In this document: positions 7,338 to 15,634 of the stretch, piece after piece
Numbering within the stretch: the stretch's first letter is position 1
How the letters are laid out: each line of letters opens with the position of its first letter
From: Sheuella sp.
GTDB lineage: Bacteria; Pseudomonadota; Gammaproteobacteria; Burkholderiales; Burkholderiaceae_B
Reading direction: 5' to 3'
NCBI GenBank assembly: GCA_030650995.1
Contig: JAUSCY010000137.1
Location: forward strand, 1-39,574
DNA: 39,574 nucleotides
Notes under the pieces: model-generated
Seen by the model: only the letters and a program-made list of their open reading frames with translations
Databases searched by the model: none
What the model was told of the DNA's origin: nothing
Program-made: the position numbers and the translations under genes

Positions 7338-9386
7338 ATGTCTGAGAAGATTTCCAAATCCAGCCCTGATTTCAGCATTCAAGGCAGTCTGGGTCGCAGA
7401 GACTTTCTGCGCTACAGCCTGAGCTCTTTTGCCTTGGTCTCCACGGGTGTGACACCTTTGAATTGCCTTGGGAGCAATCCGGCTCAGACCTACCCGATCG
7501 ACACTAACGTGAAACCCACCACCGAACGCATGGTGTCGTTTCCGTATGACCTGCAGGGTCTGGCGGCCAATGAGATCGACCAAGTCACCAAGTACGACGA
7601 CTTTGGCTACGGCGCGTGGACTTTTGGAGCGGGCCTGCCCATCGTGCCCCGGTTTGACTTGATGCTGAGCGATGACAGCCATCCGACACCCACTCGACGC
7701 CACAAATTCGCCCGTTTCTTCACCTTTTCGGACATCCACATTACTGACAAGGAGGCGCCCAACCAATTCATGCTGCTGCAGGAGTTTGAACGTTACGCCA
7801 TCAACAACACCTCTATTTACTCGCCGGTGATGATGTACACCACCCAAGTGCTGGACGCTGCCATGCAGACCATGAACGCCCTGCACCAGATCACTCCGTT
7901 TGATTTCGCCCTCTCGCTTGGGGACACCTGCAACAGCACGTCCTACAACGAGTTACGCTGGTACATGGATGTGATCGACGGCAAGCTCATCCGACCCAGC
8001 TCGGGAGCGCATCTCGGCGCCGACAGCATTGACTATCAAAAGCCCTTTCAGGCAGTGGGCCTGCACAAATCCATCCCCTGGTACCAAACCATTGGTAACC
8101 ACGACCATTTCATGATTGGTTCTTTCCCAGTGGATGCTGACCCCAGCCTGAGTTTTCGGAAGTCCTATGTAGCTGACACCGTCTGGGCGGTAGCCGATAT
8201 CCTCAAGCCCAATACAGACACGTACCCAGTCCTGTTCAACATGCAGGACTTCAAGGCATTTCCGCGTTATTACATGGGTGTGATGGACGGAAACAACCCT
8301 TGGGGCAGAGTCATTCACACCGGCGTGAGTACCAGCCCCAAATTTGCCAGCGGTGCACCCAAGGTGGTCGCTGATCCTGATCGACGCTCCCTGTTGCGTA
8401 CCGATTGGATACAAGAGTTTTTCAATACCAGCAGTAGCCCGGTGGGACACGGTTTTCACCTTGTTGACAAGTACGCCCCGGCTGGATTTGCCTGCTACAG
8501 CTTTGTGCCCAAGTCCGATGTGCCACTCAAGGTTATCGTGCTGGACGATACGCAAAGTGAAAACGATGGCTCCAAGGACATTCACGGTCACGGCTACCTG
8601 GACACTACACGCTGGGCTTGGCTAAAGGCCGAACTGGCCGCTGGACAGCAAGCTAACCAGCTCATGGTCATTGCTGCCCATATCCCGATTGGTGTGGCTG
8701 CCATCGGCTCTGAAATGGAGTGGTGGCTCAATGACATTCAAATGGCATCTGCGACAGCGGCTAAACCACAATGGTGGCTCAATGAACCTCCCGTAGCCCC
8801 CGAGCACCGTAACGCCACTACGTTGACCGAACTGGTTGAGACACTGCAAAATACCCCCAACCTGATCTTGTGGCTGGCTGGACACCGCCACCTCAACACC
8901 ATCAAGGCTTTTCCTTCATGCGATGCAGCGCAGCCAGAGAAGGGGTTCTGGCAGGTTGAAACCTCGTCGCTGCGAGATTTTCCGCAGCAACTACGTACCT
9001 TTGAGATTTATCTTAATAGCGACTATTCGATCTCGATCGTCACTGTCAACGTCGATGTTGCCGTGGCGCCCGACACACCAGCTGCGACCTCACGCAAGTA
9101 CGCCATTGCGGTGCAGCAGATTGTGCAAAACGACCTGCTGAACAACGCGCCCAACCCGGCTAGCATGACGAGCGGTGGTGTCGCACTACCGTTACCCACC
9201 ATCGACCCCACACGCCCCCAGTCTGGGGATATGGTCACCAAGGCTGGGCTGGTGCAAGACCCCAGCATCCAATTTACCGATCTGAAAAACCAGGGTGTGC
9301 CCTACAACGCTTCTTACAATGCCGAGTTGTTCAAGCCGCTGAGCCCGACCATGGTGGCCGCCTTGAGGGCCCGCTTTCCTGATTAA
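7338..9386 (+). CDS. Tat-exported metallophosphoesterase (TIGR03768-like)
   Basis: 682 residues with a twin-arginine signal, GRRDFLRYSLSSFALVS (residues 19-35). The calcineurin-like metallophosphoesterase motifs are all present: SDIH (D132, H134), LGD (D196), GNHDH (254-258), AAHIP, and GHRH near residue 514. Large spacers between motifs fit the TIGR03768 family of big periplasmic phosphoesterases. The substrate is unknown. The TATAAA directly before the ATG and the lack of a clear ribosome binding site make the start less certain, but the signal peptide fits. The gene appears richer in G+C than its neighbours and has long shadow ORFs on the opposite strand, which hints at separate acquisition. 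It interrupts two catabolic gene sets without an obvious link to either. Confidence 0.88.
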   Translation: MSEKISKSSPDFSIQGSLGRRDFLRYSLSSFALVSTGVTPLNCLGSNPAQTYPIDTNVKPTTERMVSFPYDLQGLAANEIDQVTKYDDFGYGAWTFGAGLPIVPRFDLMLSDDSHPTPTRRHKFARFFTFSDIHITDKEAPNQFMLLQEFERYAINNTSIYSPVMMYTTQVLDAAMQTMNALHQITPFDFALSLGDTCNSTSYNELRWYMDVIDGKLIRPSSGAHLGADSIDYQKPFQAVGLHKSIPWYQTIGNHDHFMIGSFPVDADPSLSFRKSYVADTVWAVADILKPNTDTYPVLFNMQDFKAFPRYYMGVMDGNNPWGRVIHTGVSTSPKFASGAPKVVADPDRRSLLRTDWIQEFFNTSSSPVGHGFHLVDKYAPAGFACYSFVPKSDVPLKVIVLDDTQSENDGSKDIHGHGYLDTTRWAWLKAELAAGQQANQLMVIAAHIPIGVAAIGSEMEWWLNDIQMASATAAKPQWWLNEPPVAPEHRNATTLTELVETLQNTPNLILWLAGHRHLNTIKAFPSCDAAQPEKGFWQVETSSLRDFPQQLRTFEIYLNSDYSISIVTVNVDVAVAPDTPAATSRKYAIAVQQIVQNDLLNNAPNPASMTSGGVALPLPTIDPTRPQSGDMVTKAGLVQDPSIQFTDLKNQGVPYNASYNAELFKPLSPTMVAALRARFPD

Positions 9387-9447
9387 AGTGCCTCAACGTT
9401 TGTCTAAGGTAAGGGTAGACTAATTGGTAAAGCGAAGCCCCTAAGGA

Positions 9448-9476
9448 TTGACATGTATTCGACATGTGTGAATAAT
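9448..9476 (+). promoter_or_regulatory. Promoter of the Liv transporter operon with a repeated operator motif
   Basis: TTGACA (9448-9453), 17 bases, AATAAT (9471-9476): a near-consensus sigma70 promoter 168 bases before the first gene. GACATGT occurs twice, at 9450-9456 and 9461-9467, exactly 11 bases apart, and each contains the palindrome ACATGT. The repeats overlap the -35 box and spacer, so a regulator bound there would control initiation. Confidence 0.6.
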
Positions 9477-9565
9477 GAATTAGCAGGTTATAAAAAAAAT
9501 GATAGAGACAAATGTCAATTTCTGCATTGCAGCAGTAATGAAGAATAGCGGATTCAAAAATATGG

Positions 9566-9581
9566 CCTAGCAGGCTAGGCA
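9566..9581. promoter_or_regulatory. 16-base inverted repeat in the leader of the Liv operon
   Basis: GCCTAGC and GCTAGGC flank AG, giving 7-base perfect arms. It lies about 90 bases past the predicted promoter and 64 before the first ATG. The 2-base centre suits a protein-binding dyad better than an RNA loop. The rest of 9387-9644 shows no gene. Confidence 0.45.
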
Positions 9582-9644
9582 ACGCGTTTGGAGCCGTCAA
9601 TATAAAGAACTAGTCAATCAAGACTACATTTTGGAGACATCGCC

Positions 9645-10898
9645 ATGTTGCGTCGCAATGGAATCACCTCGTTCGTCCTGAAAAGCTCGCTAGCCGCACT
9701 CGCACTCGCTGCAGCGGCTACATCCCATGCCGAACCAGGCATTAACGACAAAGAAATTATTTGGGGAAACTCCTCTCCTTTGTCCGGTCCGAATGCAGGA
9801 TATGGTCCGATTGGTCGTGCGCAGCGCGCCTGCTTTCAGTACATCAACGATGAACTGGGCGGCATCAAGATGGGTGATGGCAAAACGCGCAAAGTGAAAT
9901 ACATCATGTATGACGATGCTATGGAACCAGCTCGTGCCTTGCAAAATGCCAGGCGGTTGATCAGCCAGGACGGTGTCTTTGGTGTATCAGGTAATGCTGG
10001 TACGGGTGCGAACCTGGGTGCTCGTACTTTCTATAACTCGGAGAAAGTTCCACAGGTTTTTATCTTCTCGGGTGGACCGATGTTTGGCGTGAAGGAAGAG
10101 GTCGAAAAATATCCCTATACGATCCCAGCCTTACTTGCCTACAACACCGAGGCCGCACTCTATGCAGCTTTCATCAAAGAAAAATTTCCGAATGCAAAAA
10201 TCGCCTTACTCAACGACGATAGCGGTGGTCCGTTCTTCTCCAAAGGTTTTCTGAAGGCGGCTAAAGAGCTTGGTTTGAATATCGTTCTGCACGAAGAGCA
10301 CTCCTATAGCGAACCGACCATCGATGCGAAGATCGATCGACTGGCTGCCTCAGGTGCGAATGTGTTTGTTGATGTCACCACACCAAAGTTTGTTGTTCAG
10401 GCGCTCAAGCGGATGAATGCGATTGGCTGGAAACCAGAGCACATGATCTGGGGCGTGGGTTCAAGTATTGGTGGTGCCCTTGTGCCTGCTGGCGCGGATG
10501 TGTCAAAAGGTGTTTACACCGGCTTATGGCTCAAGGATCAGGCTGATCCAGCTTATGCCAACGACGCGGATATGAAGTTGTACGTCGAGAAGCTCAAAAA
10601 GTACGAAAGCGGCTTGAATCCGGCAGACCAAAATGCGGCCGCTGGCTGGTTCATCTGCAACGCAGTCAAGACTGTTTTGGAGCGCACCAAAGAGCCTACT
10701 CGTCAGTCTTTCATAGAAGCCGCCCGCAGCATGAAGCAGCAAAAAGCAGCTTTGTTGCTCGAAGGCATCACGCTCAATACCAATGGTACGAGTGACGGCT
10801 ATCCGATCGAGGCCATTCAGATGGGGCAGTTCGATGGCACCAAGTACGTCCCCGTCGGTGCGATCATTAACTACGAGGGTAAAACACCTGCGCCTTGA
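9645..10898 (+). CDS. Branched-chain-type ABC transporter substrate-binding protein
   Basis: 417 residues with a Sec signal peptide (positively charged start, hydrophobic SLAALALAAAATSHA, probable cleavage after residue 29). The mature start GINDKEIIWGNSSPLSGPNA is typical of Peripla_BP_6/LivK-type periplasmic binding proteins, as are RRLISQDGVFGVSG and the later VDVTTPKFVVQALKRM. These deliver amino acids, amides, aromatic acids or other carboxylates to the membrane complex. GGAG stands 8-10 bases before the ATG. It heads an operon that includes the four other transporter subunits (13227-16578) and two dehydrogenases, so the ligand is probably the substrate of the nearby degradation genes. 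Confidence 0.93.
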   Translation: MLRRNGITSFVLKSSLAALALAAAATSHAEPGINDKEIIWGNSSPLSGPNAGYGPIGRAQRACFQYINDELGGIKMGDGKTRKVKYIMYDDAMEPARALQNARRLISQDGVFGVSGNAGTGANLGARTFYNSEKVPQVFIFSGGPMFGVKEEVEKYPYTIPALLAYNTEAALYAAFIKEKFPNAKIALLNDDSGGPFFSKGFLKAAKELGLNIVLHEEHSYSEPTIDAKIDRLAASGANVFVDVTTPKFVVQALKRMNAIGWKPEHMIWGVGSSIGGALVPAGADVSKGVYTGLWLKDQADPAYANDADMKLYVEKLKKYESGLNPADQNAAAGWFICNAVKTVLERTKEPTRQSFIEAARSMKQQKAALLLEGITLNTNGTSDGYPIEAIQMGQFDGTKYVPVGAIINYEGKTPAP

Positions 10899-10957
10899 TC
10901 AATTAATCCTTTCGCTTTTTTAATCACTTTATTGTTAAGACAGGCAGGATTTACAAC

Positions 10958-12277
10958 ATGAGCATCGCAATCACAACCTATCAGATGTTGATTGATGGAA
11001 AATGGGTCAATAGCTGTGAGGATGACTGGATCAGTGTTGAAAATCCTGCCAATAAAACTGTTTTTGCCAGAGTGCCGCGTGCCAAGGCGGCAGATGTAGA
11101 TCTGGCAGTCGCCGCAGCCAAGCGCGCCTTTAAACTATGGTCTAAAACCGCTGCAGCTGAGCGCGGACGAATTCTTTACCAGATTACGGACGCAATCGAA
11201 AAGAATAAAGAGAAACTGGCCAGGCTCATTAGCAATGAAAATGGCAACGCACTACGCACTCAAAGTCGTGGGGAGGCCGCACTCACAGTCGAAGTCTTTC
11301 GCTATGTTGCAGGTTTGAGCCGTGAGATCAAAGGCAAGACGACCTATCTTAGTTCAGAGAATCTGGATTACACCCGTCGTGAGCCCTATGGCGTAGTGGG
11401 TGCGATTGTTCCCTGGAACGCACCGCTCTTATTATCCGCACTAAAAATTGCGCCAGCCTTGATGACTGGCAACACAATTGTTCTCAAGGTTTCCGAGGAA
11501 GCACCGTTAGCGGTGTTGGAACTGGCTCGTATCTGCAGTGAATTTTTACCTGCAGGGACCCTGAACGTTTTAAGTGGTACAGGTCTGGAGTGTGGCGCTG
11601 CATTGGTTGAGCATCCCGATGTACCTAAAATTTCATTTACAGGTTCAACGGCAGTCGGTAAATCGATTCTGGCTGCTGCAAGTAAACGCGTGGCAGCCGT
11701 CACGCTTGAATTGGGTGGAAAGAGTGCGCAGATCGTCTTTCCAGATGTGGATATCGATTACACGACGGATGCCGGCACGGTGGTCAATGCCCGTCAGTTC
11801 GAGCGTGTCTCAACCTATATACAGGAAGCGATTGCATGCAAACCTGAAGCACTAATTCTGGGCGGCATGCCGCCAAAGTCGGGACCCTTATCGCAAGGTT
11901 ATTTTTTTGAACCAACCGTGTTTTTGAATCTGCCTGAAGAGGCGCGCTTGACGCGTGAAGAAGTGTTTGGTCCGGTACTCTCGGTCTCGACCTGGACGAA
12001 TGAGGACGAAGTCATCGAACGTGCGAACAATTCAAATTATGGCCTCGCCGCTTTTATCTGGTCCCGCGCAGGTGCCCCCGCTATTCGTGTGGCGCATGCG
12101 CTTGAAGCAGGCTGGGTCCTCGTGAATCAGGGTGGTGGGCAGCAGTTAGGCCAATCGTATGGTGGAGTCAAGCAGTCCGGCGCCGGCAGAGAGTTTTCTC
12201 TCGAAGGCATCCTGGAGAGTTACACCGATATCAAACAGATCTCGGTCAATCTCGGAGATCACGGCTACACCCGCTGA
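10958..12277 (+). CDS. Aldehyde dehydrogenase missing the catalytic-Cys segment
   Basis: 439 residues against a usual 475-500. Clear NAD-dependent aldehyde dehydrogenase features: VPWNAPLLLSALKIAPAL (Asn 154 of the active site), KVSEEAP, FTGSTAVGK, LELGGKSAQIVF (general-base Glu 251), EEVFGPVLSV and the C-terminal YGGVKQSGAGREF. After DVDIDYTTDA (about residue 272) the sequence jumps to GTVVNARQFERV, so some 55-60 residues normally holding the NxGQxCxA loop with the nucleophilic Cys are absent. The frame is kept, so a stable but presumably inactive protein could be made. Either a true in-frame deletion or an assembly fault; the junction lies near 11765-11785. The gene sits between the binding protein and a hydroxyacid dehydrogenase. 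Confidence 0.85.
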   Translation: MSIAITTYQMLIDGKWVNSCEDDWISVENPANKTVFARVPRAKAADVDLAVAAAKRAFKLWSKTAAAERGRILYQITDAIEKNKEKLARLISNENGNALRTQSRGEAALTVEVFRYVAGLSREIKGKTTYLSSENLDYTRREPYGVVGAIVPWNAPLLLSALKIAPALMTGNTIVLKVSEEAPLAVLELARICSEFLPAGTLNVLSGTGLECGAALVEHPDVPKISFTGSTAVGKSILAAASKRVAAVTLELGGKSAQIVFPDVDIDYTTDAGTVVNARQFERVSTYIQEAIACKPEALILGGMPPKSGPLSQGYFFEPTVFLNLPEEARLTREEVFGPVLSVSTWTNEDEVIERANNSNYGLAAFIWSRAGAPAIRVAHALEAGWVLVNQGGGQQLGQSYGGVKQSGAGREFSLEGILESYTDIKQISVNLGDHGYTR

Positions 12278-12318
12278 AGCGAATATTTTCAACATCTAAA
12301 AAATTGATCGGAATCACC

Positions 12319-13227
12319 ATGAGCCAGAATCATTACAGAGCGCATCAAACAGTTGGATTTGTCGGACTTGGAATGATGGGAAGTCGCATGGTGCGCCATC
12401 TGAAAGGTTATGCCGATCTTTTGATTTTTGATGTGGATGCCTCACGCGCGCAGCTTGCCGCGAGCGAAGCCAACGGTAAAGCTGTTTCTTCAATTAGCGA
12501 TCTAGCAAAAGCGGACGTGGTGATTTTGATGTTACCAAACAGCAAAATTGTCGACATTGTGGTCCGTGGCGGAAATGGTCAGCCTGGTTTGCTCGATATT
12601 TTGAGCAAAGGCGCCATGATCATCGATATGAGTTCCGCCACTCCTGCCAATACGATTGAAAATGAAAAGTTGGCACGCAGCAAAGATCTTATCTATATGG
12701 ATGCGCCTGTGTCAGGTGGTCCTGGCGGTGCCGACTCAGGCAAGCTGGCCATTATGGTGGGCGCGACGGTCGATGACTTTGCGCATGCCAAGCCCTTACT
12801 GGACAAGATGGGGACTAATGTGATTCTGGCCGGACACATCGGCTCGGGCCATGCCGTTAAAGCACTGAACAACTTATTATCAGCCACAATCCTGGCCGCG
12901 ACCTCCGAGGTTTTTGCAGCGGGCGAGAAGTTTGGACTTGATCCCCACATCATGCAGCAGATTGTCAACGCCTCAAGCGGCTCGAGTTATGCAACGAGTC
13001 ACACCTGGCCTCGCGCCGTCCTACCCAAGTCCTATGACTTTGGTTTTGCCCTTGCTTTAATGCACAAGGATGTAGGGATCGCCATGTCGTTGATTGAATC
13101 AACAGGAATGCAAACCGTCATATCAAATGCAAGCGCGCAACTGTGGGATCAGGCACTCAAGGCTGCGCACCCCACCGCGGACATGACAGAGATCACACGT
13201 CAAATTCAAAAGGCTGCCGGCCTGTGA
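12319..13227 (+). CDS. 3-hydroxyisobutyrate dehydrogenase family oxidoreductase
   Basis: 302 residues from ATG 12319; a TTG five codons earlier is less likely. The Rossmann motif VGFVGLGMMGSRM opens the protein. DAPVSGGPGGADSGKLAIMVG is the substrate-binding signature and GSGHAVKALNN contains the expected catalytic Lys. The family oxidises 3-hydroxyisobutyrate, D-glycerate/tartronate semialdehyde, 2-hydroxymethylglutarate and similar acids. It lies after the aldehyde dehydrogenase and its stop overlaps the next ATG (TGATG), so it is co-translated with the transporter ATPase. A hydroxyacid-to-semialdehyde step followed by aldehyde oxidation is the obvious pairing, but the neighbour is probably defective. 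Confidence 0.9.
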   Translation: MSQNHYRAHQTVGFVGLGMMGSRMVRHLKGYADLLIFDVDASRAQLAASEANGKAVSSISDLAKADVVILMLPNSKIVDIVVRGGNGQPGLLDILSKGAMIIDMSSATPANTIENEKLARSKDLIYMDAPVSGGPGGADSGKLAIMVGATVDDFAHAKPLLDKMGTNVILAGHIGSGHAVKALNNLLSATILAATSEVFAAGEKFGLDPHIMQQIVNASSGSSYATSHTWPRAVLPKSYDFGFALALMHKDVGIAMSLIESTGMQTVISNASAQLWDQALKAAHPTADMTEITRQIQKAAGL

Positions 13228-14039
13228 TGACAGCCGACTCGAGTAGCCTTGTGCGAAATCCAAAACAGTCGGCTCAACCCAAGCTGACAGTCTCTGAATT
13301 ATCGCTGCGCTTTGGCGGTATTGTCGCGCTGGATGATTTATCTTTCGCAGTCGAAGAAGGCACCATCTGCGGCTTAATCGGACCAAACGGTGCAGGTAAA
13401 ACGAGTTGTTTTAACTGTATCAGCCGCTTGTATACCCCGTCCTCGGGTAAAGTGATTTTTGACGGTAAAGACATCACGCAGCTAGCGGCCAAGGATGTCG
13501 CCACACTCGGTATTGCGCGTACCTTTCAGAACCTCGCGCTCTTGCCATCGATGACGGTGCTTGAAAACGTGATGCTAGGTGGGCACCACTACGGCAGGAC
13601 CAGTTTATTGAAGGCGGCGTTCATTCCAAAATCAAAACGTGTCGAAGAATCCGAGCTGAACACTTTTGCGCATGAACTGCTCGAGCGCCTTGGCCTAGAG
13701 AAACTGCATAACCGTCGCGTCGATGACTTACCTTATCCGACCTTAAAAAAGGTAGAGCTTGCGCGGGCGCTTGCCGCCAAACCAAGCTTTCTGATGCTGG
13801 ACGAGCCCGCTGGCGGATTGTCCCATTCTGAGGTCGATGATTTGTCGCAAACTCTAGTCAGAATTCGCAAAGAATTCTCTCTGACCCTACTACTGGTTGA
13901 ACACCACATGGGCATGGTGATGAAGGTTTCGGACAATATTGTTGTTCTGGATTTCGGACATAAGATCGCGGATGGACTGCCTGCCGATATCAAAGCCAAT
14001 CCTCGCGTGATTGAAGCGTATCTAGGTAAGCCCAAATGA
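13227..14039 (+). CDS. livG: Branched-chain-type ABC transporter ATP-binding protein (LivG-like)
   Basis: 270 residues starting at the ATG that overlaps the preceding stop. Walker A GPNGAGKTSC, Walker B FLMLDEPAGG and switch His in LLVEHHMGMVM are intact. The signature region reads LPYPTLKKVELARAL, a departure from the usual LPYGxQRRLEIARAL of LivG proteins and further still from LSGGQ; LivG members tolerate this, so it is probably functional in a heterodimer with the LivF-like ATPase. The next gene starts 4 bases before this one ends (ATGA overlap). It energises uptake of the ligand captured by the 9645-10898 protein. Confidence 0.92.
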   Translation: MTADSSSLVRNPKQSAQPKLTVSELSLRFGGIVALDDLSFAVEEGTICGLIGPNGAGKTSCFNCISRLYTPSSGKVIFDGKDITQLAAKDVATLGIARTFQNLALLPSMTVLENVMLGGHHYGRTSLLKAAFIPKSKRVEESELNTFAHELLERLGLEKLHNRRVDDLPYPTLKKVELARALAAKPSFLMLDEPAGGLSHSEVDDLSQTLVRIRKEFSLTLLLVEHHMGMVMKVSDNIVVLDFGHKIADGLPADIKANPRVIEAYLGKPK

Positions 14040-14749
14040 AAAAAGTACTTGAAATAAAGAACCTCAAGGCAGGCTATGGCCGCATCAGCGTGCTGCATGG
14101 CATTTCAATAGCCGTCAAAGAAGGCTCCATAGCTGTGTTGCTTGGTGCGAATGGTGCGGGTAAAACAACGACCTTGCGCGCCATCAGTGGCTTACTCAAG
14201 GGTGAAGGGAATATTCTTCTTGATGGCAATGAGATCAATGGCCAGTCGGCTGACCGCATTGCACGCATGGGTGTTGCGCATGCGGCGGAGGGGCGTGGCA
14301 CCTTCACGGATCTAACCGTCGAAGAAAATCTGCGTGTGGGTGCATTCAGAAGAAAGGACAAAGCAGAGATTGCTGTAGACCTTGAAAAAATGTACGGTCT
14401 ATTTCCAAAGCTGCGCGAGCGCAGAGCACAGAAGGCCGGTAATCTGAGCGGTGGCGAGCAGCAAATGCTCGCAGTTGGACGTGCCCTGATGCTGCGTCCA
14501 CGAGTCATGTTGCTCGATGAGCCATCACTAGGCTTGGCGCCCGTGATTATTAACAGTTTATTTGAGACTTTCTCGCGTGTGAACCAAGAACTAGGGGTCA
14601 GTATGCTGATCGTGGAGCAAAACGCTAATCTGGCTTTACAGATTGCACATGATGCGTATGTTTTAGAGTCTGGCTCCATCACACTGAGCGGACCTGCCAG
14701 TGAAATTGCTTCTCTTGACGGCATTCGTGCCGCCTATCTGGGAGTCTGA
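14036..14749 (+). CDS. livF: Branched-chain-type ABC transporter ATP-binding protein (LivF-like)
   Basis: 237 residues, normal length. Walker A GANGAGKTTTL, a canonical signature LSGGEQQMLAVGRAL, Walker B VMLLDEPSLGLAP and switch His-equivalent region LIVEQNANLAL identify it as the second ATPase of a hydrophobic-amino-acid-type transporter. AEGRGTFTDLTVEENL is typical of LivF. Overlaps the LivG-like gene by 4 bases and is followed 3 bases later by the permease gene, so expression should be coupled. Confidence 0.94.
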   Translation: MKKVLEIKNLKAGYGRISVLHGISIAVKEGSIAVLLGANGAGKTTTLRAISGLLKGEGNILLDGNEINGQSADRIARMGVAHAAEGRGTFTDLTVEENLRVGAFRRKDKAEIAVDLEKMYGLFPKLRERRAQKAGNLSGGEQQMLAVGRALMLRPRVMLLDEPSLGLAPVIINSLFETFSRVNQELGVSMLIVEQNANLALQIAHDAYVLESGSITLSGPASEIASLDGIRAAYLGV

Positions 14750-14752
14750 TTA

Positions 14753-15634
14753 ATGCAATATTTCTTCCAGCAATTATTGAATGGCATCACCACAGGTGCA
14801 GTCTACGCATCGCTTGGACTGGCTCTGGTTTTGATCTATCGCACGACTAATATCGCTAACTTCGCTCAAGGGGAGATGGCAACCTTTTCTGCTTTTCTAA
14901 CTTGGCAAATCACGCAGTGGGGCATACCGATCTACTGGTCCATCCCATTGGTGATGCTGATATCACTCGTCATCGGCGCTGTGGTCTATGCAGTGATTGT
15001 TCGGCCGGTTCAGCACAAAGATGAAATGACCATCATCATTGTGACGCTGGGATTGTTTCTTGCATTTAACAGCGCAACAGGTGCGATCTGGGGCTTTATG
15101 CAAAAGTCCTCTCCTAGTCCCTTTCCGTCCACGACCTGGACGTTGGGGTCAATGAGAATCTCTGCCGAATTGATTAGCTTTGTCCTGGTACTGCTTGCAG
15201 TTTCAGGCGGACTCTATTTGCTGTTCCAGAAAACGCGTCTTGGCATGGCACTGCGTGCCGCAGCATCCAACGCACAATCCGCGCAGCTGGTCGGAATCCC
15301 TTATACAAAAATGATGATTTTGGGTTGGGGCATGGCTGCGGCACTAGGCGCCGTTTCCGGCGCACTGGTTGCCTCTCGACTAACGCTCGATCCCAATATG
15401 ATGGCGGACGTGATTATCTATGCTTTCGCATCGGCTGTCTTCGGCGGGATGAGCAGTTATGTAGGGGCGGTAGTGGGTGGAATGATTGTGGGTATATCCC
15501 AAGCCTTTTCGACGGCCTATCTGCCCTGGCTTGGAGCCGATTTGCAGATTATTGTGCCATTGCTACTGATCGTGGCTGTGCTGATCGTCAAGCCGGAAGG
15601 CCTGTTCGGTAAAACCGTTGCGGCGAGGGTCTGA
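14753..15634 (+). CDS. livH: Branched-chain-type ABC transporter permease (LivH-like)
   Basis: 293 residues, almost wholly hydrophobic with about eight membrane segments. FFQQLLNGITTGAVYASLGL and NIANFAQGEMATFSAF are the characteristic N-terminal motifs of LivH; GMALRAAASNAQSAQLVGIP is the cytoplasmic coupling loop that contacts the ATPases. It forms the channel with the LivM-like subunit encoded immediately downstream, whose ATG overlaps this stop (TGATG). Confidence 0.94.
   Translation: MQYFFQQLLNGITTGAVYASLGLALVLIYRTTNIANFAQGEMATFSAFLTWQITQWGIPIYWSIPLVMLISLVIGAVVYAVIVRPVQHKDEMTIIIVTLGLFLAFNSATGAIWGFMQKSSPSPFPSTTWTLGSMRISAELISFVLVLLAVSGGLYLLFQKTRLGMALRAAASNAQSAQLVGIPYTKMMILGWGMAAALGAVSGALVASRLTLDPNMMADVIIYAFASAVFGGMSSYVGAVVGGMIVGISQAFSTAYLPWLGADLQIIVPLLLIVAVLIVKPEGLFGKTVAARV

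Noticed and set aside
7127-7378. 84-codon upstream extension of the cyclodeaminase-like protein
   Set aside because: The family start matches ATG 7126 with its own ribosome binding site, and the extension overlaps the divergent phosphoesterase gene.
7332-8591. Long minus-strand open frames (184 and 212 codons) opposite the phosphoesterase
   Set aside because: The plus strand has full metallophosphoesterase motifs and a Tat signal; the minus frames match no family and are codon-bias shadows.
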